Made by a program: the position numbers and the translations under genes | In this document: piece after piece, positions 7,763 to 15,613 of the stretch | How the letters are laid out: every line of letters begins with the position of its first letter | Position numbering within the stretch: position 1 is the stretch's first letter | The notes under the pieces: generated by a model | Told to the model about the DNA's origin: nothing | What the model saw: the letters and a program-made list of their open reading frames with translations, nothing else | Database searches by the model: none | Source: Wolbachia endosymbiont of Cylisticus convexus | Lineage (GTDB): Bacteria > Pseudomonadota > Alphaproteobacteria > Rickettsiales > Anaplasmataceae | Direction: 5' to 3' | Assembly: GCF_003344345.1 (NCBI RefSeq) | Contig: NZ_QPIP01000029.1 | Location: forward strand, 1-18,763 | DNA length: 18,763 bases

Positions 7763-8347
7763 TTAAGGATACAGCTGCTCTATTTTCCAATTGCTTTTTT
7801 CAACAAGAGTGTACCTAAATCTGATATGTCTCCTGTGTTCACCTTCTTGCCAAAATTCAATTACTTTTGGGATTACACAAAATCCCACCCAAAAGTCGGG
7901 ACGAGAAATTTGTGTATTGTGAAATTCTTTCTCCTTCGAATTTATAGCTTGTTCAAAATCTTGCCAATTTTTTAGAATGCTCGATTGTTTTGAGCACCAT
8001 GCGCTAATTTGACTATCGCGCGCTCGAGAAGAGAAATATTCGTCAGTTCTTTCATCGTTTAGAAGTTTAACATCTCCTTCAATTCGTACTTGCCTAGCAA
8101 ATTCTATCCAATGAAACACTAACGCAGCTTTGGGGTTCTCAGTCAATTCTTTCCCTTTTTTACTGTTTACGTTAGTGAAAAACACAAAACCTTCTTTACT
8201 ATATTCCTTTAGTAATACTACTCTTGCAGATGGAATGCAGTCTTTGCTACAAGTTGCTAGCGTCATTGCAGTTGATGAAGAATTAAGTACTGCTTTGTAC
8301 CACTTTGAAAACAAATCAAAAGGATCTTTTTCAGGTAAGAATGTCAT
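7763..8347 (-). CDS. pdxH: Pyridoxamine 5'-phosphate oxidase
   Basis: Oxidises pyridoxamine/pyridoxine 5'-phosphate to pyridoxal phosphate with FMN, the last step of vitamin B6 supply. About 194 residues. The FMN-binding region SARVVLLKEYSKEGFVFFTN, the segment GKELTENPKAALVFHW and RQVRIEGDVKLL are all in the family order, ending in the C-terminal signature region IEFWQEGEHRRHIRFRY. The usual N-R-L-H-D-R of that signature appears as H-R-R-H-I-R, a mild deviation. I chose ATG at 8347; a TTG two codons upstream is also open. The gene begins 15 bases after the mutM stop, so the two are very likely co-transcribed. Confidence 0.9.
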   Translation of the reverse strand: MTFLPEKDPFDLFSKWYKAVLNSSSTAMTLATCSKDCIPSARVVLLKEYSKEGFVFFTNVNSKKGKELTENPKAALVFHWIEFARQVRIEGDVKLLNDERTDEYFSSRARDSQISAWCSKQSSILKNWQDFEQAINSKEKEFHNTQISRPDFWVGFCVIPKVIEFWQEGEHRRHIRFRYTLVEKSNWKIEQLYP

Positions 8348-8362
8348 ATTCAAAAATAAAAT

Positions 8363-9178
8363 TTAATTCTGACATGAATTGCAAAAATAAGTGCTACGCC
8401 CATTTTGCCGTATAAGTGTTATGATATTGTTGCAGATCTTGCAAGGCTTTTGCACTTTACCATATACGTAAAAGTTATTTTGAAAGTATCCAGCAGATCC
8501 AGATGGCTGTGCATAATCTTTCAGTGTTGAACCACCAGCAGCAATTGCATCACTCAGAGTATTTTTTATTTCAGTAGCAAGTTTTTTGCACTCTGTATAT
8601 GTCAAGTCTTGTGCTGGCCTAAGTGGTGATATGCAGGCTCTAAATAAACTTTCAGAAGCATATATATTGCCCACCCCAACTATCAATTTATTATCCATTA
8701 ATGCAGATTTGATATTTACTTTTCTGCTCTTCAGCAACTCCTGCAGATAGCCTCCACTGAATTCATCTGTGAGAGGTTCTATTCCGAGGTTATTAAAAAA
8801 GTTTAGTTCTTGTTCTCTGTTTAAAACAATCACTAATCCAAACCTTCTTGGGTCATTGAAGATTATTGAAGTGTTGTCAGAAAATAAAAATACCACGTGA
8901 TCGTGCTTATTCCGCACTTGATCGTGGTTAGCATATATAAGCTTTCCGCTCATGCCAAGATGTATGATTATAGCCGAATTATTATCTGTGTGCCAGATTA
9001 TATATTTACCTCTACGCTTGATATCGTTTATAATTTTGCCCTTTAGCAAATCATCAATATTTTTTGTTATTGGGGTACGTAAATTCCAATTATTAACTAT
9101 AACATTACTAATTTGCTTGTTTTTAATTTTATCAAGCAAGAAATTAGAGATTACTTCCACTTCCGGGAGCTCTGGCAT
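8363..9178 (-). CDS. mutM: Formamidopyrimidine-DNA glycosylase (Fpg/MutM)
   Basis: Removes 8-oxoguanine and other oxidised purines from DNA and nicks the strand. 271 residues, normal length. The mature N-terminus PELPEVEV supplies the catalytic proline and glutamate. KRRGKYIIW carries the conserved lysine near residue 58. The H2TH region has LMDNKLIVGVGNIYASESLF, and the C-terminal zinc finger is complete (CKIC ... FCNSC). The start codon overlaps the end of a small lysine-rich gene upstream in another frame; the downstream neighbour is pdxH. Confidence 0.95.
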   Translation of the reverse strand: MPELPEVEVISNFLLDKIKNKQISNVIVNNWNLRTPITKNIDDLLKGKIINDIKRRGKYIIWHTDNNSAIIIHLGMSGKLIYANHDQVRNKHDHVVFLFSDNTSIIFNDPRRFGLVIVLNREQELNFFNNLGIEPLTDEFSGGYLQELLKSRKVNIKSALMDNKLIVGVGNIYASESLFRACISPLRPAQDLTYTECKKLATEIKNTLSDAIAAGGSTLKDYAQPSGSAGYFQNNFYVYGKVQKPCKICNNIITLIRQNGRSTYFCNSCQN

Positions 9179-9293
9179 CTTGTCTACTCTGTTGCTGTTT
9201 TTTTCTTTTTAGAATATTTTGCTTTAAAGCTTTTGCCAATCTTTTTTTCTCTTCTTCTTTTTCCTTATTTTTTTTTATGTTATTCATTATCAT
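9144..9293 (-). CDS. Small lysine-rich basic protein (49 aa), overlaps mutM start
   Basis: This short gene starts at ATG 9293 (or 9287) and ends at TAA 9144. The product starts MIMNNIKKNKEKEEEKKRL and continues AKALKQNILKRKKQQQSR. It is mostly Lys/Glu/Arg, with no membrane segment. Its last 35 bases overlap the beginning of mutM in a different frame, which would couple translation of the two. Short basic proteins with an ALKQN-L-x-R-K pattern occur in other Alphaproteobacteria as I recall, but I cannot confirm the family. Because the C-terminal residues are forced by the mutM overlap, only about the first 37 are free to be functional. Confidence 0.5.
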   Translation of the reverse strand: MIMNNIKKNKEKEEEKKRLAKALKQNILKRKKQQQSRQDARAPGSGSNL

Positions 9294-9306
9294 AATATGT
9301 GAACTT

Positions 9307-9379
9307 GCCGTTGTAGCTCAGGTGGTAGAGTACGTCATTGGTAATGACGAGGTCCCAAGTTCGAGTCTTGGTAACGGCA
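9307..9379 (+). tRNA. tRNA-Thr (GGT)
   Basis: A complete cloverleaf: acceptor GCCGTTG/TAACGGC, D-arm GCTC-AGGTGGTA-GAGT, anticodon stem CGTCA/TGACG with loop TTGGTAA (anticodon GGT), variable AGGTC, T-arm CCAAG-TTCGAGT-CTTGG, discriminator A. CCA is not encoded. It lies between the divergent small protein gene and the convergent pccB, which ends 33 bases further on. Confidence 0.95.
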
Positions 9380-9412
9380 CTGTAGACCTTATAATAAAGA
9401 CTGAGAAGAAAG

Positions 9413-10930
9413 TTACAGAGGTAAGTTGTCATGCTTTTTCCATATTTTTTCTACTTTCTTGTTTTTGAGCAGCTCTAGCGCTTTGTGAAAGTGATACCTT
9501 GTTTTACTTGGCGCTATTATATCATCAATATATCCATGCGATGCAGCAAAAAATGGGTTAGCAAATTTTTCTTTATATTCTTTAATGAGTGTTTGCTGAT
9601 CTTTTTCGTGTCGAAATATAATTTCAACTGCACTTTCAGGTCCCATTACAGCTATTTCAGCAGTTGGCCAAGCATAATTTATGTCACCTTTTAAATGTTT
9701 CGAGTTCATAACGATATATGCACCACCATACGCTTTTCTAGTGATAAGGCTAATTTTCGGCACAGTCGCTTCAGCGTAAGCGTAAAGCAGTTTCGCTCCG
9801 TGTTGTATTATATTATTGTATTCTTGATTTGTACCTGGCAGAAACCCTGGAACATCAATAAGTGTGATGATGGGAATGTTAAATGCGTCACAAAACCTTA
9901 CAAACCTTGCAGCTTTTCTTGAAGAGTCAATATCCAAACATCCCGCAAGATGCATAGGTTGATTTGCAACAATACCAACAGTGTTACCTCCAATTCTACT
10001 AAAACCGATTATGATGTTACGAGCAAAATCTGGTTTTAGTTCAAAAAACTTCCTTTCATCACACACCTTTTCGATAAGTTCATACATATCATAAGGAGTG
10101 TTAGGATTGATAGGAATCAGAGTGTTCAAAGATTCATCAACATCATCAATTAAGTCACAGGTTGGTATAGGTTTTGGCAATTCTTGATTATTGGCTGGCA
10201 AAAAGGTGAAGAGTTCACGCATTTCTAGTAGCATTTCAACATCATTATTGAACACAAAATCTGCTACTCCTGTTTTGCTTGTATGAATTTTTGCTCCACC
10301 AAGATCTTCGTGGCTTACGTCCTCGTATGTAACTTTTTTTACTACATCTGGCCCGGTTATAAACATGTATGAGCTGTTTTTCACCATGAAAGTAAAGTCA
10401 GTCAGTGCTGGAGAATAAACTGCACCACCAGCACATGGACCCATGATTAGAGAGATTTGTGGTACAACGCCTGATGCATTTACATTCCTTTGAAAAATTT
10501 CTCCGTAACCAGCAAGGGAACTTACTCCTTCTTGGATTCTGGCTCCACCAGAATCGTTTAGTCCGATAATTGGAACCCTGGCATTAATTGCCATATCCAT
10601 AATTTTGCATATTTTTTTTGCATGTGATGCACCAAGTGATCCGCCAAAGACAGTGAAATCCTGAGAGTAAACAAAAACTTTTCTGCCATAAATAGTGCCG
10701 TGGCCAATTATAACGCCATCACCTAAAAAATTAGCATTTTGCATGCCAAAATCAGTTGCGTGATGTTTTACAAACTTATCATATTCTTGAAATGAATTTT
10801 CATCTAGCAGTATACTCAGCCTTTCTCTAGCGGTTAGCTTTCCTTTTTCATGTTGCTTGTTAACCCTATCAGGACCGCCTCCTTTTTCAGCTTCTAATGT
10901 TTTAGTTTCTAGTGTTTTAAAGTCCTGCAT
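9413..10930 (-). CDS. pccB: Propionyl-CoA carboxylase beta chain
   Basis: Carboxyltransferase subunit that moves carboxyl from biotin to propionyl-CoA, giving methylmalonyl-CoA; it works with a biotin-carrying alpha chain not seen in this window. 505 residues, full length. The N-terminal crotonase-like domain shows [14 protein letters not shown], then the CoA-binding loop [11 protein letters not shown], then [16 protein letters not shown]. The C-terminal domain has [13 protein letters not shown] followed by [16 protein letters not shown] and the [14 protein letters not shown] block typical of PccB. The start ATG at 10930 lacks a clear ribosome binding site. A good promoter sits close upstream, so it is probably a single-gene transcript converging on tRNA-Thr. 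Confidence 0.95.
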   Translation of the reverse strand: MQDFKTLETKTLEAEKGGGPDRVNKQHEKGKLTARERLSILLDENSFQEYDKFVKHHATDFGMQNANFLGDGVIIGHGTIYGRKVFVYSQDFTVFGGSLGASHAKKICKIMDMAINARVPIIGLNDSGGARIQEGVSSLAGYGEIFQRNVNASGVVPQISLIMGPCAGGAVYSPALTDFTFMVKNSSYMFITGPDVVKKVTYEDVSHEDLGGAKIHTSKTGVADFVFNNDVEMLLEMRELFTFLPANNQELPKPIPTCDLIDDVDESLNTLIPINPNTPYDMYELIEKVCDERKFFELKPDFARNIIIGFSRIGGNTVGIVANQPMHLAGCLDIDSSRKAARFVRFCDAFNIPIITLIDVPGFLPGTNQEYNNIIQHGAKLLYAYAEATVPKISLITRKAYGGAYIVMNSKHLKGDINYAWPTAEIAVMGPESAVEIIFRHEKDQQTLIKEYKEKFANPFFAASHGYIDDIIAPSKTRYHFHKALELLKNKKVEKIWKKHDNLPL

Positions 10931-10959
10931 ATTAAGGGAAGTTATTTTTCAATAAGTTA

Positions 10960-10987
10960 AGTATACATTACTTTTTTGAAGTGTCTA
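10960..10987 (-). promoter_or_regulatory. Probable promoter of pccB
   Basis: On the minus strand TAGACA (10982-10987), 16 bases, then TATACT (10960-10965) closely match the sigma-70 consensus. The transcript would start about 20 bases before the pccB start codon, leaving a very short leader. Confidence 0.5.
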
Positions 10988-11106
10988 TTTTTGACATAAA
11001 CACCTTCTTAAGGTCTAGTGAAAGTAACGAAATTGATGAAACTGCGCACACTGACTGTAACTATCACAAACAGATTTATAGTCTAGCATTTTTAGCGCTA
11101 AGCAAT

Positions 11107-11129
11107 TGTACACTGTTTAACAGTGTACA
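11107..11129. terminator. Perfect 9-bp hairpin after the 339-aa gene, possible terminator
   Basis: TGTACACTG-TTTAA-CAGTGTACA is a perfect inverted repeat lying 16 bases beyond the stop of the 339-residue gene, where a terminator is expected. There is no long T run on either side, so termination is only a guess. A second small palindrome, TTAGCGCTAA, lies at 11092-11101. Confidence 0.4.
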
Positions 11130-11145
11130 TGCTTTGTCTATCAGC

Positions 11146-12165
11146 TTACACTGTTAGAACTTCCTTAAAATGCTGAGATAGATTAGTATCGTTTAGAGCA
11201 GAAGAAGGCGCATTGTTTTTTGTTTGCACAAAGGCCTTAGCAGCTTCAACGATCTTGCTTATACGAGGTTCTTTTTCTAGCTCTTTACAATGCTTTAAGA
11301 AGATTTCACAGCTTTTATCATCCATACGTACCATTATTTTGCCAAAATCCTCAGCTTTTTCAGAGAATAAAACCATTTCAATTTTTTCATCTCCCGCTTT
11401 AAAGGTCATTTTTATTTTGCCTTTCACATCGTGATATTGTCCATCTCTTATTTTTATTGTATTATCTTCTCCAACTTTTAGTATTCCCTCTAAGTTTTGA
11501 AATTCTGAATTGCTCAAAAATTTTGCAGGACTTACAATGCTTTTTTCTGAGTATTTTACACAGTAAAACGCGTTATCTCTTTGTACTACAATGTCTTCTT
11601 CATTACTATCACTACCACTGCGTGCAATATCTTTTAACTTTGATAAGTAGTCTTTACGTTTTTTCAATACATCGTTTGGTAATAATTTCAGAAACTCTTT
11701 GCTTACATGATTACCTTTTGAAACTAGATCATGCACTTCTGATAAAACAGGCTCTAGTTTACGTTTGCCGTCCTCATTAATGTTTGCGTCATTGTTTTTG
11801 AGATGGTGAAGCCTCTTTATCATATAATCTAGTATTGATCCATCTCCTCTACTTACATACACTGGCGCGCTAAACATGATCTTTTTTTGTTTCCAATGCT
11901 TTATGGATTTTTGAAACCCCTCTGCCATATTTTCTACAGCTACAGTTATAGGTTTGTCTGATGCTGTGTTATATTCAAACTCTACTGTATACATATCACG
12001 CAACCCAGCAAAGATGTTGTCTGCCATCTTTTCGTCAACATGCTCATGTATTGCTGCGGTTGGTATAAATTTTTCTCCAAATCTTTGTGAATTTTTTTCT
12101 AATACATTCCCCTGTAACTTTTGTTGTTCTGATTCTAAACTTTGTACTTGCTCGAATGTTAACAT
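11146..12165 (-). CDS. Unrecognised soluble protein (339 aa)
   Basis: I do not recognise a family. The 339-residue product is hydrophilic and highly charged, with no signal peptide, membrane segment or catalytic motif that I can identify. A helical lysine-rich central part (about residues 95-180) is followed by an acidic linker (SGSDSNEED, near 190) and a more beta-like C-terminal half (about 195-290). The start is well supported: GAGGG lies 5 bases before the ATG, with a promoter further upstream. Its codon and base use resemble the neighbours. It is divergent from der and ends in a hairpin. Lack of known domains and Lys/Glu richness fit a lineage-specific protein; a host-directed role is only a possibility. 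Confidence 0.75.
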   Translation of the reverse strand: MLTFEQVQSLESEQQKLQGNVLEKNSQRFGEKFIPTAAIHEHVDEKMADNIFAGLRDMYTVEFEYNTASDKPITVAVENMAEGFQKSIKHWKQKKIMFSAPVYVSRGDGSILDYMIKRLHHLKNNDANINEDGKRKLEPVLSEVHDLVSKGNHVSKEFLKLLPNDVLKKRKDYLSKLKDIARSGSDSNEEDIVVQRDNAFYCVKYSEKSIVSPAKFLSNSEFQNLEGILKVGEDNTIKIRDGQYHDVKGKIKMTFKAGDEKIEMVLFSEKAEDFGKIMVRMDDKSCEIFLKHCKELEKEPRISKIVEAAKAFVQTKNNAPSSALNDTNLSQHFKEVLTV

Positions 12166-12222
12166 AACTACCCTCTAATTTTACATAATAAACTTAAGAT
12201 AAAATATCCTAATTTCAGAATA

Positions 12223-12251
12223 AGTATATAATCTATCAAGTCAATAGTTAA
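12223..12251 (-). promoter_or_regulatory. Probable promoter of the 339-aa gene
   Basis: Minus strand TTAACT (12246-12251), a 17-base spacer and TATACT (12223-12228). The -35 box overlaps the position of the possible plus-strand der promoter, so the two genes may share a control region. Confidence 0.45.
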
Positions 12252-12273
12252 AATGAAAAATTTTAATTATAAT
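12245..12273 (+). promoter_or_regulatory. Possible promoter of der
   Basis: A perfect -10 box TATAAT (12268-12273) lies 17 bases after a poor -35 candidate TAGTTA (12245-12250). It is 29 bases upstream of the der start codon. The -35 region coincides with the -35 box of the divergent gene. Confidence 0.35.
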
Positions 12274-12302
12274 CTACTATGTACAAAACATGCTCTTAAA
12301 CT

Positions 12303-13628
12303 ATGCTGAAAATTGCTATAATAGGCCTTCCAAATGCAGGCAAGTCAACTCTCTTTAATAGGCTGGTGAGAAGAAAAGCAGCGGTAGTTAGTGACATTCC
12401 AGGAGTAACGAGAGATAGACGAGAAGGAGTTGGAAGAATTAGCGATTTGGAGTTTAAAGTCATAGATACAGGAGGATGGAACGATCAAACTAGTTTTTCA
12501 CTACAAGTTATTGAGCAAATCGAATTTTCTTTGTCGAGTGCAGATGCAATTTTCTTTCTTGTTGATGCAAAAGTGCAAAATGAGCAGAACAAAGAGTTTG
12601 CAAAGTGGCTGAAGAGAAAAACGAATAAACCTGTAATACTAATAGCAAACAAATGTGAAAGTCATAAATCGGAAAATGTTGATTATTTGCAGTTTTTCAA
12701 TTTCATAGGTCCGGTATACATCTCAGCTGAACATAATCTTGGCATGATTGATCTTTATAATGCATTAGCTAGTGTTATTGAAGGTCTTAGCGAAGGCATT
12801 GAGCTGCCTGAAAGTGAGTCCATTAGACTGAGGATTGCGATCATCGGTCGCCCAAACGTTGGAAAATCAACTTTTTTAAACAATCTACTTGCAGAAAATA
12901 GACTAATAGTAAGCTCAGAACCTGGTACTACGCGTGATTCTGTGGATCTCTCATACGACCATAATGGGAAACTAATCACTGTAATTGATACTGCAGGAAT
13001 TCGCAGAAAGGTAAATGTTATTGGCAACTTAGAATCAAGATTCGTTGAAAAAAGCATGGAGTCAATAAAGCGCTCTCATGTGGTAGTTTTAATGCTAGAC
13101 TCCCTGCTTGGCATTGAGCAGCAAGATTTGTCAATTGCTGAAGCTGCAATTAAAGGGGGGAAGGGAATTATCATTGTTTTAAATAAGTGGGATTTAATAG
13201 GTAAGGATGATAGAAGTAAGTTAATAAAATTTGTCAAACAACAGGAAGTGACTCGGTTATTTTTGGAAGTGCCAACTGTAACAATTTCTGCGTTGAAAGG
13301 TATGCGCTGCGGTGATGTGATAGATAAGTGTCTTGAAGTGAGTGAATCCTTAAACAAGAAGATCAGCACTGCAAAACTGAATAAGTGGCTAATAGATGCC
13401 GTGGAAAAACATTCTCACCCACTTGTAAAAGGTAGAGCGATTAAAATGAAGTATATTGCTCAAATTGGCACCAAACCTCCGGCTTTTTCTTTGATATGCA
13501 ATGTCCCTGAGAGTGTTGATGAAAATTATAAACGTTATTTAATTAATGGTCTTAGAAAAAACTTCTTTGTTGAAGGCGTACCAGTCAGATTACTTTTGAA
13601 AAAGAATAAAAATCCCTATGTAAAGTAG
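12303..13628 (+). CDS. der: Ribosome-assembly GTPase Der (EngA)
   Basis: Essential GTPase that acts in maturation of the 50S ribosomal subunit. 441 residues with the unique tandem GTPase layout. The first domain has P-loop GLPNAGKST (residues 8-16), GVTRDR and DTGGW (55-59), and NKCE at the base-recognition site. The second has P-loop GRPNVGKST (182-190), GTTRDS, DTAGIRRK and NKWD. A KH-like RNA-binding domain follows (about 350-435, with PPAFSLICN). The first-domain motifs GLPNAGKS and NKCE deviate slightly from the common GRPNVGKS and NKxD, as often seen for that domain. It is monocistronic in appearance and is followed by an AT-rich terminator-like hairpin. Confidence 0.97.
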   Translation: MLKIAIIGLPNAGKSTLFNRLVRRKAAVVSDIPGVTRDRREGVGRISDLEFKVIDTGGWNDQTSFSLQVIEQIEFSLSSADAIFFLVDAKVQNEQNKEFAKWLKRKTNKPVILIANKCESHKSENVDYLQFFNFIGPVYISAEHNLGMIDLYNALASVIEGLSEGIELPESESIRLRIAIIGRPNVGKSTFLNNLLAENRLIVSSEPGTTRDSVDLSYDHNGKLITVIDTAGIRRKVNVIGNLESRFVEKSMESIKRSHVVVLMLDSLLGIEQQDLSIAEAAIKGGKGIIIVLNKWDLIGKDDRSKLIKFVKQQEVTRLFLEVPTVTISALKGMRCGDVIDKCLEVSESLNKKISTAKLNKWLIDAVEKHSHPLVKGRAIKMKYIAQIGTKPPAFSLICNVPESVDENYKRYLINGLRKNFFVEGVPVRLLLKKNKNPYVK

Positions 13629-13638
13629 GTAATCTTAT

Positions 13639-13668
13639 TTATTAAATCATTAATAATATAGTTTTTTT
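13639..13668 (+). terminator. AT-rich hairpin with T run after der
   Basis: TTATTAA-ATCA-TTAATAA (13639-13656) forms a 7-bp all-A:T stem. A run of seven T follows at 13662-13668. Placement 11 bases beyond the der stop supports an intrinsic terminator, though an all-A:T stem is weak. Confidence 0.35.
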
Positions 13669-13768
13669 ATCTTATTAATATTGTTGATAAGCAAATAATA
13701 TTACTTAAATAAGTAGTTGATAAATTAATATTATATAGTAAAGTATTAACTTATTTAGTACTTTTGCT

Positions 13769-14803
13769 ATGAATTATAAAGGACAAGATTTAAGGCCTGG
13801 ATCTCCACATACTTTCACGGTTGATACACCTTTAGTATTTCAGTGGCTTCCAAGGCGATATGGATACCCGATTCCAGAAAAATATTTGGAGAGATTGAGC
13901 GAATGGGCAAAAAGGGAAGATACGCGTGTAGTGAAATTAGTAATAAATGGATCTGGTTTTACTCCTGAGCAACGTAAAGAGTTGGAAAATAAAATATCAA
14001 ACAGAGAATTTAACCCAAACAAAAACATAGAGCTTATAGACTTTAATGAGCTGGATTTAAGAGAGTATGAATTTAGCTTTCATTTACAACCGGATAAGGA
14101 AATTGAACTGTCTCAATGTTCTAAATACACTGTATCTCGATATTTTAGAGATCTATACTCTATTCCAGAAAGTAAAAGATTATCTTTTGGTGTTGAGATA
14201 GACAGTATGCGTATATTTATGTTGCTGGCACTGAAGTCTCCTATGATCTATTTCGATTTTGATATTTTACCTAAAAAGGACAAAAAACTTGGTGAGATTC
14301 AGGCTAGACAGGGCTTTTTGGTTGCTGAAAATGACAAGATAGGTCACGACTATGACGGTATACCAAATATTGAGAATGCTATAATTGCTGTAAGTGATGC
14401 TGGTAGAGTAAAGGTTACGGAATTTTATAATGAGATAAAGCATAGATTTCAAAAGTATTATCCTACGCTTCGATTATCACCCCATGACATTTACACAATC
14501 ATGGAAAATATAGTATATCACACTCCTCTTGATAAAGCTTTTTCTACTTTTATGTCTGATTATAAAAGTTTTAGCGAACATTTTAATAGATTGTTAGAAG
14601 AAAAAAGATCGCTTATACAAGAAACGTTTGGGTTTAAAACCAATGGAGGGAAGGTTGATATTCAATATGATAACAGCTGGATGAAGAATAAGAATGAATT
14701 GTATACCAAGGAAGAGATTGTAAGAATAGATGGTGATGCTAGTGTTGCAACTAGTATCCAAGTCAAATCAGTATCAAGTTGTGAGCATATGTATAGAGGT
14801 TAA
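13769..14803 (+). CDS. Probable TcdA/TcdB-type (GT44) glycosyltransferase, candidate effector
   Basis: The 344-residue protein resembles the glycosyltransferase domain of clostridial large toxins, which transfer a sugar from a nucleotide-sugar onto host small GTPases. Visible correspondences, from memory of TcdB: PLVFQWLPRR near residue 26 with the donor-stacking Trp (W102 in TcdB); VEIDSMRIF with D145 and R148 (D270, R273); then IYFDFDILP with Y161 and the metal-binding D163-x-D165 (Y284, D286, D288). The segment NAIIAVSDAGRV at about 203-214 matches the later acceptor-side region. Spacing between these residues is close to TcdB. No signal peptide, membrane segment, protease or receptor domain is present, so delivery would need a secretion system such as the Wolbachia type IV system. 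The gene stands alone between der and dsbB. Substrate is unknown. Confidence 0.7.
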   Translation: MNYKGQDLRPGSPHTFTVDTPLVFQWLPRRYGYPIPEKYLERLSEWAKREDTRVVKLVINGSGFTPEQRKELENKISNREFNPNKNIELIDFNELDLREYEFSFHLQPDKEIELSQCSKYTVSRYFRDLYSIPESKRLSFGVEIDSMRIFMLLALKSPMIYFDFDILPKKDKKLGEIQARQGFLVAENDKIGHDYDGIPNIENAIIAVSDAGRVKVTEFYNEIKHRFQKYYPTLRLSPHDIYTIMENIVYHTPLDKAFSTFMSDYKSFSEHFNRLLEEKRSLIQETFGFKTNGGKVDIQYDNSWMKNKNELYTKEEIVRIDGDASVATSIQVKSVSSCEHMYRG

Positions 14804-14895
14804 AAGTAGTAGAGTAGCGCATAGATATGTGGGTTACGTAAAACGTTGTCAAACAAGAGTTGACTCTTCACAGATATTGTAGTAATTCATTAACT

Positions 14896-15387
14896 ATGTC
14901 AGATATAAATAACAGTTCTACAATTTTTCTCTTATCAAGTGCTGTTGCTTTAATTTTTGCATATGTGCTGGAGTATTTTTTCAATATGCTACCGTGCGAG
15001 TTATGTATGTACGAGCGAGTAGTTTACTATGTTACAGGATTACTTGCAGTAGTGTATATGCTAAAAGACAGCAAAATTCTAATCTATGCGATGTTTTGCA
15101 GCTATCTCATTGGTGCGATAATATCTTTTTATCATGTAGGTCTTGAGCTTCACTTATTTCATGATGTTTTAGGCTGTACAGAGCAAGCAAGTGGCAATGT
15201 CAGTGTAGAAGAGCTAAGAAATAATCTGTTGAACCCTAATTACTCTCCATCTTGTGACAGACCTCATTATATTTTTGGAATTTCCTTAGCAACATGGAAT
15301 CTTATTTACCTTATAGTAGCCCTGTTTGTATCAGGTAAGATATATTGTAAAGAAAGAAATTTAAGGCACAATTGGTGCAAAAAATAG
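14896..15387 (+). CDS. dsbB: Disulfide bond formation protein DsbB
   Basis: Inner-membrane quinone-linked oxidase that regenerates DsbA for disulfide formation in the periplasm. 163 residues, with four hydrophobic helices at about residues 9-29, 43-56, 62-82 and 127-146. The first periplasmic redox pair is in LPCELCMYER (C34, C37). The second pair is C94 (LGCTEQ) and C120 (SPSCDRP). I chose ATG at 14896; a TTG 12 codons upstream is open but adds a polar stretch before the first helix. The chromosome becomes entirely disrupted right after this gene. Confidence 0.92.
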   Translation: MSDINNSSTIFLLSSAVALIFAYVLEYFFNMLPCELCMYERVVYYVTGLLAVVYMLKDSKILIYAMFCSYLIGAIISFYHVGLELHLFHDVLGCTEQASGNVSVEELRNNLLNPNYSPSCDRPHYIFGISLATWNLIYLIVALFVSGKIYCKERNLRHNWCKK

Positions 15388-15396
15388 CAAGAGTAG

Positions 15397-15613
15397 ATGC
15401 TGCATTTGTACACCGCCACCCAGTTTCCGCAATTTAAAGATTTATCTATCTGCCCAATTGTGCCCGATGGATGGGACAATAGAACATTTCTTCTGGGTGC
15501 TTGTGCGTATGCCAAGCGCTGCAAAGTATGCAATGCAGGTGGAAAAGGAACAAAAGTGGTTACCCAGGTTGGCACCTTTACTGCCACTCTCAATTCCAGA
15601 GCCTTTGGCAATG
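15397..15613 (+). pseudogene. Aminoglycoside/choline phosphotransferase-like fragment, frameshifted
   Basis: Bases from 15397 read TATQFPQFKDLSI and then DGWDNRTFLLG, and the protein continues in the next frame after about 15497 as VRMPSAAKYAMQVEKEQKWL and APLLPLSIPEPLAM. From memory this matches the N-terminal lobe of APH-family kinases (typical pattern: FPQW-x-L, GWDN-x-x-F-x-L, RLPSA, VEKE-x-x-WLP-x-LAP-x-LPL). A small deletion causes the frame change. The kinase catalytic loop is absent, because after 15613 the sequence becomes phage tail tube. It cannot confer any activity. The long minus-strand frames here are shadows. Confidence 0.7.

Noticed and set aside
13706..13757. Inverted repeat TAAATAAG ... 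CTTATTTA before the glycosyltransferase gene
   Set aside because: Eight A/T-rich bases 36 apart in a very AT-rich spacer are expected by chance.
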